Below are positions 55,685 to 64,000 of a DNA stretch of 64,000 bases, piece after piece. Numbering within the stretch: position 1 is the stretch's first letter; every line of letters begins with the position of its first letter. The notes beneath the pieces were generated by a model. The model was not told the origin of the DNA. It ran no database searches and was given only the letters and a program-made list of their open reading frames with translations. The DNA comes from Breviolum minutum Mf 1.05b.01 (lineage: Eukaryota; Sar; Dinophyceae; Suessiales; Symbiodiniaceae), in NCBI GenBank assembly GCA_000507305.1, contig DF239043.1, forward strand, positions 1 through 64,000. The letters run 5' to 3'. The translations under genes were made by a program, and so were the position numbers.

Positions 55685-56090
55685 TAAATCCGCTGGGTCC
55701 TAAACCAAGATTTCCCTTGTTTGGCGACCACTAAAAGTCATTTCGGTCGAATCCTATTTCCACCAAAAAGCGGAATACTACCGCCAGACATGAGGGGTTT
55801 TTATGACGCTAAAAATTTCATTGAAGCACCAGGTAGTCCCTAATGAAATCCACACAAAAAATGAGAATTTCTTGCTAATTTTCCCTCAGCAATGGATTTG
55901 TTTTGCGGGGAGCTTTTTGGGAACCACAACACACTGACGGTGATCAAAAACGACGCCTGACATGGTGGCAAGGGCTTAAGAAGGAATTTTGACAAGCCAC
56001 TATTAAATCTATTAAGGTTCCCTTTGATGGGTACCAGGAAATGTCACCCCGGTATTGACGACAAAAACAGAGCCTTTTATGAGCAATCAA

Positions 56091-56192
56091 TCCCATATGC
56101 TCCATGTAAATTGTATATTTACCTACATGAAAACCATAAAAATCAACCATTCATGTAGGTAAATATACAATCGTCCCGTGGATCCTATGGGA
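56091..56192. repeat. Palindromic element, family P4
   Basis: TCCCATATGCTCCATGTAAA to TCCCGTGGATCCTATGGGA. Confidence 0.75.
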
Positions 56193-56314
56193 ATTCTCCA
56201 GTTTTGTTCGGATGGATTTCACCATGTCCATTGTCGAACATTTTGAGCCTCAGGAGTGCTCTATCTATTGGATCTCTTCCTTTCAAAAGACTCCAAATAT
56301 CTCCAATATACATA

Positions 56315-56412
56315 TAGATAAATGATGTTATATATATAAGGATTTTTTTACATTTTCCATTGAATGTATATATACATGGATGTATATTTACATAATAATA
56401 TACATGTATATA
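56315..56412. repeat. TA-rich tract
   Basis: Broken TATATA sequence just upstream of the module C pore exon. Confidence 0.7.
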
Positions 56413-56460
56413 TACAAATTCATCCCTAGTACCCTCCATTTCGGCACTATCCGTCTCCAG

Positions 56461-56541
56461 ACCTTCCACTTTCACTGCTGGATTCGAGGTTGATCCACAT
56501 GAGTGGAGACTATCCCATGACGGAATATCCTGGAAAAGTTC
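56461..56541 (+). CDS. Module C exon: pore helix and divergent filter
   Basis: The acceptor follows a pyrimidine-rich tract (CGGCACTATCCGTCTCCAG). The frame reads LPLSLLDSRLIHMSGDYP, then MTEYPGKVR. Compared with module B, L-P-x-S, a central S-[EG]-[AD] and P, and a final G-K line up. The filter position reads HMSGDYP, not TVGYG. The first two bases complete the last base of the S5 exon. The 3' end is uncertain; a GA donor at 56542 gives the phase needed by the S6 exon but leaves S6 a few residues short. Confidence 0.55.
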
Positions 56542-56631
56542 GAGTCATGCATATTTTTTCCTCGCACAACAAAAAGGATGATAGGCTGAGAAAATTTCTT
56601 GTGGATGCCCCGGCTGACCACTTTTTTGTTG

Positions 56632-56722
56632 GATACATCCCGGAAGATTTACGGCTGGAACCTGAGAAGACACCCCTGGAAGAGTAAAATCATCTTCCAA
56701 ACCATCAGTTTCGGAGGTGTAG
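56632..56722. repeat. Palindromic element, family P3, CACTCCG subtype
   Basis: GGAACCTGAGAAGACACCCC and CATCTTCCAAACCATC are shared with the 28353 copy; arms shortened. Confidence 0.6.
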
Positions 56723-56925
56723 ATGTCTAAAACGAATACATTTCCCTGCTTTAAGGCACTCTTTTTGCGGTTGGCATGTCTTCATTGAAGAGAGCGATCA
56801 ACGGAGCCAGGGATAAGCCATATATCTTCTTGATCCGAAATGTGGAACTTTTTTTGGGACTTTGAACCTCCAATGTGTTACTTAAATCCATACTTGTTGG
56901 GGTGTGTGCATTGCAAAAACATAAC

Positions 56926-57025
56926 CTAGGTGGTGGCCACTCAAATATGGTTTATGTTCACCCCTACTTGGGGAAATGATCCAATTTGACTAATATTTTT
57001 CAAATGGGTTGAAACCATCAACTAG
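56926..57025. repeat. Palindromic element, family P1
   Basis: CTAGGTGGTGGCCACTCAAA to GTTGAAACCATCAACTAG. Confidence 0.8.
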
Positions 57026-57132
57026 ATAACACTGGGTAGAAGTGGAGAAAGTTTTTCTCTTTAAGTTTCAGCCGATAGTGTTGCAGGATCTCATGCTGAA
57101 AGAAAAGTTCTCAAATAGACAAACGAAAATAA

Positions 57133-57229
57133 GCCCATAAGATCCATGTATGGTATATATTTACCTACATTTGGTTGATTTTTATGGTAAATGTAGGTAA
57201 ACATACCTTACATGGAGCATATATGGGAA
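57133..57229. repeat. Palindromic element, family P4
   Basis: GCCCATAAGATCCATGTATG to TACATGGAGCATATATGGGA. Confidence 0.75.
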
Positions 57230-57286
57230 TCCATGCAACTAGATAACAAAGTAGTGTTCCGAACTCCCTTCATGAAGGGTCCCGTG

Positions 57287-57396
57287 ACTCATATAGGATC
57301 CATGGGACTGCTCTACTTACTTATGCGTTTAGGTTGATTTTAGGGCAAATGATGGTAAATGTGGGGTAAATATACCATACATGAATCCGATGGATG
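57287..57396. repeat. Palindromic element, family P4
   Basis: GACTCATATAGGATCCATGG to CATACATGAATCCGATGGAT, 57 bases after the previous copy. Confidence 0.65.
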
Positions 57397-57690
57397 ATAG
57401 TAACTCATCAAATCATTGGTTGAATACTACCCCTTGGGAGTGATTAAAAGCTCAACTTACAGCCCATGCCCTGCAATATTGGTGGAGTTTCCAATCAAGT
57501 AGAACCAGTTCGAGTCACTTGAGCAATGGAAAAAGGTCCCCTGCTTGTTTTAGGTATGTAGGGGATTATACTACCCAGTTATATGGGTTTTCTCTGGGGT
57601 TATTTCAAATTCACCCCACAACAAATGACTTAAACCCACATTTTTTTCAACCAACCTTCCGTGAACCAAATTATGATTGAATTTAGAATC

Positions 57691-57808
57691 TACCCTAAGA
57701 ATCCTGACCTCTCCTATGGAAACACCAGACCCTCCTAATGACACCCCTGAGGCCTTAAAACAGATGGTTTTGACACCCCATGACATCCCATGGAGCCTTA
57801 GGGTAGGA
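57691..57808. repeat. Imperfect palindrome with TACCCTAAGAATCC ends
   Basis: TACCCTAAGAATCCTGACCT to CATGGAGCCTTAGGGTA; stops 37 bases upstream of the module C S6 exon. Confidence 0.6.
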
Positions 57809-57844
57809 TTGTTTTTTTACCAAATCTTTTCTTGCCTTCCGGAG

Positions 57845-58047
57845 GTTCCTTGTTCTCAGCATGGGCTTTTGTAACGATGCCCGTTGCCATGTTGGCTGCT
57901 GCCTTCCACGATGCCCTGGAGAAACGACGTTTAGTTGGTGCCAAGCGACGCAAAGAGGTCTGTTGGTACCTGCCGTCGATTGGAAGATGGAAGCTTTGGG
58001 GAAAACCCCATGGGAGTTTTGGGGAATTTTGCTGGCAGAATGACAAG
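57845..58047 (+). CDS. Module C exon: S6 helix and basic tail
   Basis: AG|G acceptor after a T-rich tract (57807-57842). The frame reads SLFSAWA, then FVTMPVAMLAAAFHDALEK, then RRLVGAKRRKE. T-M-P-x-A-x-L-A-A-A-F aligns without gaps with the S6 helices of modules A and B, and the charged sequence after it is typical of the cytosolic end of S6. The frame stays open to a donor AAG|GTGACA at 58048. An earlier AG|GT donor at 57959 is equally possible. Three palindromic repeats follow directly (58060-58460). Confidence 0.5.
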
Positions 58048-58059
58048 GTGACAAGGGGT

Positions 58060-58188
58060 TTCCCTAGGGATCCTGGAGAAAACGGAACGTCAAGAAATGA
58101 TGCAGGGGTGTGTAATCACTTCCGAAACGCAAGGTATTTAGGTTCCATGCTCCCATTCTCAGAAGGTGAGCCAGGATCCCTAGGGAAG
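58060..58188. repeat. Palindromic element, family P13
   Basis: TTCCCTAGGGATCCTGGAGA to GAGCCAGGATCCCTAGGGAA. First of three adjoining elements. Confidence 0.75.
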
Positions 58189-58200
58189 GGTTATTAAATT

Positions 58201-58346
58201 TCAAGGGTGATTCCAGGGACTCCCAAGGACATGGGACCCTTTTATGGTAAGCGCGACCCATACTATTCCGGGATTCTTATCAAAGTGGTATGGGACTAGT
58301 ATGGGTAAGGGGTCCCATTCTTGGGGGTCCCTGAAAATCCCAACTG
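58201..58346. repeat. Palindromic element, family P6, diverged
   Basis: TCAAGGGTGATTCCAGGGAC to GTCCCTGAAAATCCCAACTG; shorter centre. Ends where a P8 element begins. Confidence 0.8.
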
Positions 58347-58460
58347 AAAATTTGCCCATTTTTGGGGGGATCAAACAAGCAGCAAATACATGGCAGTTTT
58401 TGAGGGATTTCCCTCATAAGTTTTGTGCACTGTTTGGGTTAGCAATATGATGACCCCTGA
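58347..58460. repeat. Palindromic element, family P8, left end cut
   Basis: ATTTGCCCATTTTTGGGGGG to GGTTAGCAATATGATGACCC; left outer end missing at the junction with the P6 element. Confidence 0.65.
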
Positions 58461-59275
58461 ATGTGGCAAACATGTGTGAATGGTGTCATTTTCTACAGGT
58501 GCTCAACGGATGTTTGTAGTGAGTGATACCAAACATGAAGATCAGAGGGAGTGAAAGGACCCCTCACAATTCACTTTTCATGAAAGGAATGAGCCTTTTT
58601 ATTGGGTTCCTTTCACTCATGCCTCACATTCGGTATGACTGGAGAATAGCTACCTACCCTGGTGACTTTCAACATCTGAACTTGAAGGTTCCAAAAAATA
58701 TTGGGAGTGAGTAAATCCCCACGAATTCGGGTATTGCCCCTCTTGATGTCACTTTTGGTGCTTCAGAACCAGGGCAACTTTCGATAAGCAGTTGAAGCTA
58801 TTAAAGCAACAAAACCTAAAATCTCCCAGTTAAGAATAACATACCATATTGTTTCTCAGTCCAGAACACCAAGAATGTTTACAATGACCAGTTGAGAATA
58901 GACAATGAGATTGAGATTCAGATCGTCTCCATATTGTTTCACCAGAGTTTCTGAAACATCAACCAACCTGCAAAGCATTGAAACATGACCGGTAATCACT
59001 AAAACTGGGCCGCCCTCACGTATTTCAATGTGGTTTCGATGCAAGGGCAAACTTCCAAAAGGATTTAAGTTTGGTTGGCGAATTATTTGGGCAATTATAG
59101 GTGGTTTAGTAAGGAAATACTCTTCAAGTTGCCTTTGTTTCAGGTTTAGGAATTGTATAGTAAATTTGCCCAGAATTGCAGTTTACTAAATAGTTTCATT
59201 CCTATCCTATATTTACCTACTGAATTTGCCATTAAAAAAAAACTACTGTATTCATGCAGCTAATTATGCCATGGT

Positions 59276-59545
59276 CCTACAAGATCGGCCCCTACTAGTT
59301 ATGATTTTAGTTACAACCCCTATAAATGGCCAAATATCAATGGATATCCCTGTTTTTTTTTCCACCCGGAAATAAGTGGAGTTATTGCGTGTGCCGGTAC
59401 TTCTAACTGGTGACTTTGCGCTCATTTTGTATACAAGGCGGGCCCCTTTACCATTTATAAGGTCCGGGGCCCATAACTCCACTTATAGAGGTGAAACAAC
59501 CCCCAGTTAGGCATGTATTTTCGGCCATTTATGAGGGATGGGCTT
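59276..59545. repeat. Repeat family P9, compound copy
   Basis: Two P9-like units: TATAAATGGCC near 59325, and ACTCCACTTATAGAGGTGAA plus TTTTCGGCCATTTATGAGGG at 59473-59541. Confidence 0.55.
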
Positions 59546-59817
59546 TTACTACCAAGCTCCATCTATAGCGGCGGCTCGTTGGTCACGGCATTCGTGCCAG
59601 GCCATGTCCAAGATCATCCGACTCCTACGGGGAATCTTGTTGCGGCGACGCTTCAGGCGATGTTGGGAAGGACCAATTTTGTTTTGTTTGGGCGAAGAAG
59701 ACACGATTATATAATGCTTTTGGGAGGAATGAGATCTGAAATCCTCCCCAAAACCTAACATATTTCAGATAATTCAATCAACCATTGGTTTTTTGTCCTT
59801 ATAATCTCAACTGAAAC

Positions 59818-59929
59818 TACCCTCCTGGGAACTAAGAGATAAGCCTTTTCAGCCGGCACTTTTTGAGCTGATGATTTTCCGAACGTCCCGTGAAAGGTGG
59901 GATATGTTTTCTCCTTCCCTGGAGGGTTT
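59818..59929. repeat. Palindromic element, family P3
   Basis: TACCCTCCTGGGAACTAAGA to TTTTCTCCTTCCCTGGAGGG. Confidence 0.65.
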
Positions 59930-60285
59930 TTCCTGCTCGCTTCGGCCTAAGCATGCATTTCTAAGAAGGGAGCCCTTCTCAACCTTCCGTAGTTTTCTAC
60001 TCCGCCTCAAACTAAGATGGTTCACATGAAAAAATCGCCTCTTTAAAAATGAAAGTCATCTGAACCAAACCTCAATGGCTTTGGGTTTTTCACATGTTTG
60101 GGTTTCCAAGGGTGTAATAGATGTTTTTAAGGATTTTTTTGATGTTTAGTTGTATTGAAAGCACTTGGTAGATGTGGGCAAGGGATGCCATGTGAAACAT
60201 TAGAGTATTAAACGCATGAAAAAAACTTGTTTGATATGTTTCTTGGTGACTTCATGCAGTACATCATGTATACTAACCTGCTGAG

Positions 60286-60463
60286 GGAGGTGGTGAAGTG
60301 GTTGCTTCACCTTCAGCACCAGAGATCCCAGCAGCTTTGGAGGGTGAAGGTGGCTCGTCCTCTCAAAAAGACAGCACTTGGGAATTGGCAGCTTGAGCTT
60401 TGGGAGCGGGTCGGCAAGCAGGCACCTTCAGCTGAAAAAATCCGAGTACAAGGAGCCCAGTGA
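60286..60463 (+). CDS. Exon-like island with stop, product unknown
   Basis: AG|G acceptor, then one frame open to TGA with basic amphipathic sequence (WLLHLQHQRSQQLWRVKVAR … LELWERVGKQAPSAEK). A second frame (GGGEVVASPSAPEIPAALEG) and a third that stays open to 60683 (KPKQEPEDLEEVQHPQADDS) are also plausible. That fits either splicing or decayed coding DNA. It lies 2.2 kb after the module C S6 and could be its C-terminal tail. Confidence 0.25.
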
Positions 60464-61356
60464 TACCTGTACAGGAGTGCAGGAAGTGGCAACCCTAACC
60501 CTCAGTTTCGGTTTCAAAAAAAAAAGCGAAGACCTGAGAGTGGTGAAAGGACCGAGAAGGCACAAAAGAAAGTGTCCCTTTGTGAAACCTGTCAAACCAA
60601 AACAGGAACCAGAGGACTTGGAGGAGGTGCAGCACCCCCAAGCCGACGACTCTGAAGCAGCTGGAGAAAGCACAGGGTTCTAAAAGATCAATACTGTAAA
60701 TAATAAAATAATCATTTTTTTGTTATATTTATATTTATAGATGTGTATTTTTGTAATGGATAGATATATTCATAAGTCAAAATGTTAGTAGGAAAAATGA
60801 AGTTTGAACTCTTTATTTCATGGTCATTTGGCTGAGTAAGCTACATATCGGTCAATAACAGACGTCCCTGCTGACAGAATATAGTTTGATTCTGTTTTTG
60901 GAATTTTTGGACCTCCTTAAAAAACATGGCCAAACAATTTGAGAGGGTATGACCGGAAGATTACTAGGGTGTCCATGTAAGTGATCGTAACTATTTAGTA
61001 AGTAGGTTCATTTCACCTATTAAATAGGAATTACAACGAACTACATATCAGGGGTTATACTCCATGTACGGAGTACCGGCAGGACACCCCAGTATGGTAT
61101 GATGTTTGAAAGGCAAAATCACCAGGGTTTTTCGATGAAGAACTCCTGCTTTTTTAGGGTTGTTTTAAGAAATCACCTTCCGGGCCTCTATTATTATGAC
61201 ATAATTCACCTGTTTTTTGGAGATGTTTGAGGGGGTCCTCGCAAACCCTGGGAATTTCTATGACGTACTTTTTTAAAGGATACAATCTAATCTTAGCAAT
61301 CGATACATTGAGATGCAAGTTGGAAAGCCCAAGGTTTTTGGCCATTTGGTGCACCA

Positions 61357-61480
61357 TACCCTAGTCTTCCAAATACCTTGTGAGTAGGTGTTTGGACCCG
61401 CAAACACCTCCTGAGAAGGTCTTCAGGGGGTCCAAACATCTACTCACAATGTATTTGGAGGATTTTGGAAGACTAGGGAT
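61357..61480. repeat. Palindromic element, family P11
   Basis: TACCCTAGTCTTCCAAATAC to ATTTTGGAAGACTAGGG, with inner arms GTGAGTAGGTGTTTGGACCC / GGGGTCCAAACATCTACTCAC. Confidence 0.8.
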
Positions 61481-61611
61481 AGTCATAGGGAAGCTTCTGC
61501 CTGACCCCAAAAAGATGAATGTGTTTCCTTTGGGGACTCTTCAGGGGGAACAAAACACCAACCACAACCACAACCACAGCAGCAACAACAGCAACACAAC
61601 GAATTGGTTAA

Positions 61612-61711
61612 CTAGGTGGTGGTTTGAAATATGTTGTATTTTCACCCCTATTTGTGGAAGATTTCCAATTTTGACTAATATTTTTCAGATGGAATTGAAA
61701 CCACCAACCAG
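61612..61711. repeat. Palindromic element, family P1
   Basis: CTAGGTGGTGGTTTGAAA to ATTGAAACCACCAACCAG, directly after a CAACAA-type simple repeat. Confidence 0.8.
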
Positions 61712-61974
61712 TTGATAGACGTGAGGGGCATGACGGTCATGTGACATACTGGTGATCCATCCCGTGAGGCAAGTGGTGGACATGGCAGTGGAACAACAAC
61801 GTGAAAATTTTACCAAGGTGCGTTAGAAAAACAATCGAAACAGAAAATTCAGTGAGTTGGCAAATGGATATAAATCTGTGAAAAAACAACTTTGAGATTG
61901 AATTTGAGGATATTTGAAATAAGTTATCTAATTGGATGAAAGGTGATGAAATATCTGTAGATCTATACATATAA

Positions 61975-62022
61975 TCATATACTGTATATATATATATATA
62001 TTGTAGATATAGTATATATGTT
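61975..62022. repeat. (TA)n-rich tract
   Basis: ATATACTGTATATATATATA type sequence, self-complementary. Confidence 0.8.
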
Positions 62023-62151
62023 CATGCTTACTTATGTTGGGGACGAACGAACCATTGCTTTGTAGTTGAATTTCTAGGGGTTGTTCCTTCCGCACAATGG
62101 AAGGTTTACACTTCTCCAGTACTCAGATGATGGATATTTGAATCATGTTTT

Positions 62152-62260
62152 TTGTGGGTGTTTCCTTAAATGGTGGTAGTCCCAAATCATCCATTTTAAT
62201 AGGGTTTTCCATTAAAAACCATCCATTTTGGGGTACCACTATTTTAGGAAACCCCCTTGT
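62152..62260. repeat. Palindromic element, family P10
   Basis: TTGTGGGTGTTTCCTTAAAT to ATTTTAGGAAACCCCCTTG; same centre (TAGGGTTTTCCATTA) as the 54492 copy. Confidence 0.8.
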
Positions 62261-62451
62261 ATTGGAAGAAAGATCCAACAGAAATGAAATCTGAGTGTGT
62301 GGGCAAGCAATCAGAGGCTCACATATTCTCACGGCATGCCTCTTTTTGGCAATCCAAGCTGCTGCAGCTATGGAAAACACAACCTACCGCAATTTGAAAT
62401 ATGAGATATATCTTGACTCTTGACATAGTCGATGTTTCACTGTTGTATCAA

Positions 62452-62490
62452 ATATTTATATATATATTTAAATATATATATATATATACA
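62452..62490. repeat. (TA)n-rich tract
   Basis: ATTTATATATATATTTAAAT type sequence. Confidence 0.8.
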
Positions 62491-62602
62491 TCGTTCAGGC
62501 CATTGTATGCGGGAGATCATTTGGTTTGACGAGCTGGGGGGAAAGGTTCAAGGTATGTTCAAGGTTTGTCAAAGGATTTGGGAGAATCATCCTCCACGCT
62601 TG

Positions 62603-62746
62603 CGTGGGCCCCGAGCCGATCGTCAATTTATGGAGTGAAATGATAACCCCTATGAATGGCCGAAAATACATGGGTAACTGGGGATATTTCACCTCTATAA
62701 GTGGAGTTATACCCCCACTTATAACTGGTAAGGCCCCACCTTGTGG
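62603..62746. repeat. Repeat family P9
   Basis: CGTGGGCCCCGAGC, CCTATGAATGGCCGAAAATA, CTATAAGTGGAGTTATA and GGCCCCACCTTGTGG. Confidence 0.6.
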
Positions 62747-62933
62747 AATGCCATAGAATGAAGATGAACTCGGCTACCTTGCGAAAGTTATGACATTGTT
62801 CTATGTGGAGATTACTATGCCTAGAACATGTTTTAATGATGTTTTTGACAAGAACTAGCTCAACCTTTGTTGATCTTTTGAGGAAGTAAGTCTTGACATA
62901 ATACTTTTTGGAGGGGGCCGAGCAGTTCAGTAT

Positions 62934-62966
62934 ATATATATATATTCATATACATATAATATATAC
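62934..62966. repeat. (TA)n-rich tract
   Basis: TATATATATATATTCATATA type sequence. Confidence 0.8.
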
Positions 62967-63190
62967 AGATCAAACTCCATTAGAGTGATGATTAGCTCCA
63001 TCTACTTTTACCCTATAGGGTGTATCCCCAATCCCCAATCCACTTCTGGATATTCATGACAGGTAGGAATGGCACGGAAGAAATATCCAGGTGCCGCCGA
63101 CGGGCTTGACGTTCAAAGAAAAAGTGCCATGGGTTTTGATCGGTTTTTTCGTGCACAAAAAGGATGGAAAAACTGCACTTCCAACAGAAA

Positions 63191-63308
63191 TTCATTATAT
63201 TACCAACCCAAACTTCATGCAGCATTATAAGGGAAATATCTGAAAATTACCAGCAACATTTGCATCACCTTTGACCTCCAAAAATTGGTAATTTAATGAC
63301 CCTTGTCA
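63191..63308. repeat. Palindromic element, family P8, reverse orientation
   Basis: TTCATTATATTACCAACCCA to GGTAATTTAATGACCCTTGT; the inverse of the 15524 copy. Confidence 0.65.
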
Positions 63309-64000
63309 AATTGTATTGCCCTAAAAAAAACAAAGGGTGTAAGAAGGAACTTCACCCCGCGACAGCTGGACAATAACATCATCTTCCAAATGTGTTGAAG
63401 CTCCATATTGGTGGAACAAGGGTGTAATTGCACTACATCATAACTGGGGTGCAGTTCAATCTATGTTGGTTCCTGTTTTTATGTTCATCTATAACCATGA
63501 CTGTCTCAGTTACAGTATATCTGCAATATGCCGTTATACAGGGTTGTCATGTTTGGTGGAACAAGGCTTCTTGTTCTGGACGGAGCCATTTAGGTTTTAT
63601 CACCAAAACTCCATTGTTTTAATCAACTTTGCTTTTGCAAAACCTTTGTTCTAAAGATGTGAAATTGCTTGGTTTTCGATGTTTGTTCAACATGTTCGTT
63701 TGTTGTTTTTTGAATGTTTGTATTATGAGTTCTAAATTCCACCAGCATTTGGGGTGTTAGTAACATCCCTTTTGCACCTTTCTCTTGGGGCTCCCCTTTT
63801 TGGCGCTAAACCTCTCATTCTGGAATTTCGTTTGGGAGGCTTGGCACGTTTGGTATGGACGTTGAACTCCAGTGAGTGACTTTGTCAAAAAAAAAGTGCG
63901 TTTGAAGTTACAAAAAAAGATGGAAACGGTGAATCAACATGTCGCAATGCTGAAGAAAAATAGTACAGTAAGCCTGGCAACGCTTTTTGTGACCTTTTTT

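Larger units (their letters stand above)
58461..60285. other. Stretch without a recognised gene
   Basis: P9 and P3 repeats and AT-rich sequence; short open frames only. Confidence 0.5.
60684..64000. other. Right end of the window, no recognised gene
   Basis: Repeats P11, P1, P10, P9 and P8 and several TA tracts. A palindrome-like unit at about 60969-61095 (GTGTCC…GGACACC) is probably another element. Open frames under 85 codons show no motif. Confidence 0.5.

Noticed and set aside
1-64000. CRISPR arrays, prokaryotic operons, tRNA or rRNA genes, transposase or reverse-transcriptase domains
   Set aside because: Looked for on both strands. Repeats are dispersed palindromes rather than spaced direct repeats, and no conserved RNA or transposon-protein motif was recognised.

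Overview
This is eukaryotic nuclear DNA, AT-rich with GC-richer islands, and most likely from a dinoflagellate, perhaps the Symbiodiniaceae. Three things point there: an intronless pentatricopeptide-repeat (PPR) gene with an ARIDAAAD linker, which I remember from dinoflagellate PPR proteins; split genes whose reading frame closes when AG|G acceptors are paired with GT, GC and GA donors; and a very dense population of about 100-200 bp palindromic repeats. No rRNA, tRNA, CRISPR, bacterial-type operon or intact transposase or reverse-transcriptase gene was seen. The species cannot be settled from the sequence alone.

Layout. At 0-5 kb there are repeats and two weak exon-like islands. At 5.7-6.7 kb lies the PPR gene, broken by one frameshift. 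At 7.6-10 kb there are two exon-like islands of unknown product. From about 10.8 kb to 58 kb the + strand carries three sets of exons for six-transmembrane voltage-gated channel modules. Module A (about 10.8-16.4 kb) shows an S2 segment, a pore helix and an S6. Module B (19.3-37.3 kb) is nearly complete: a cytosolic part, end of S1 plus S2, S3, S4, the S4-S5 linker, S5, pore, S6 and a C-terminal tail with a stop. It is read in 11 exons that total exactly 343 codons. Module C (45.1-58.0 kb) shows S2, S3-S4, S5, pore and S6. The S6 segments of A, B and C align without gaps, and none of the three pores has the usual TVGYG potassium filter. They may be three tandem genes or repeats of one very large channel gene. 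Two minus-strand exon-like islands lie inside the long intron of module C. The last 6 kb hold one exon-like island and repeats.

More than 70 short palindromic elements in about 13 families fill the introns and intergenic DNA. Several are nearly identical to each other, one sits inside another, and some abut end to end, so they look like non-autonomous MITE-type transposons that have been active.

Limits: exon calls rest on reading the translation and on splice-site phase, without alignment or transcripts. Open frames of 30-40 codons are common by chance here, so islands without a recognisable motif carry low confidence.
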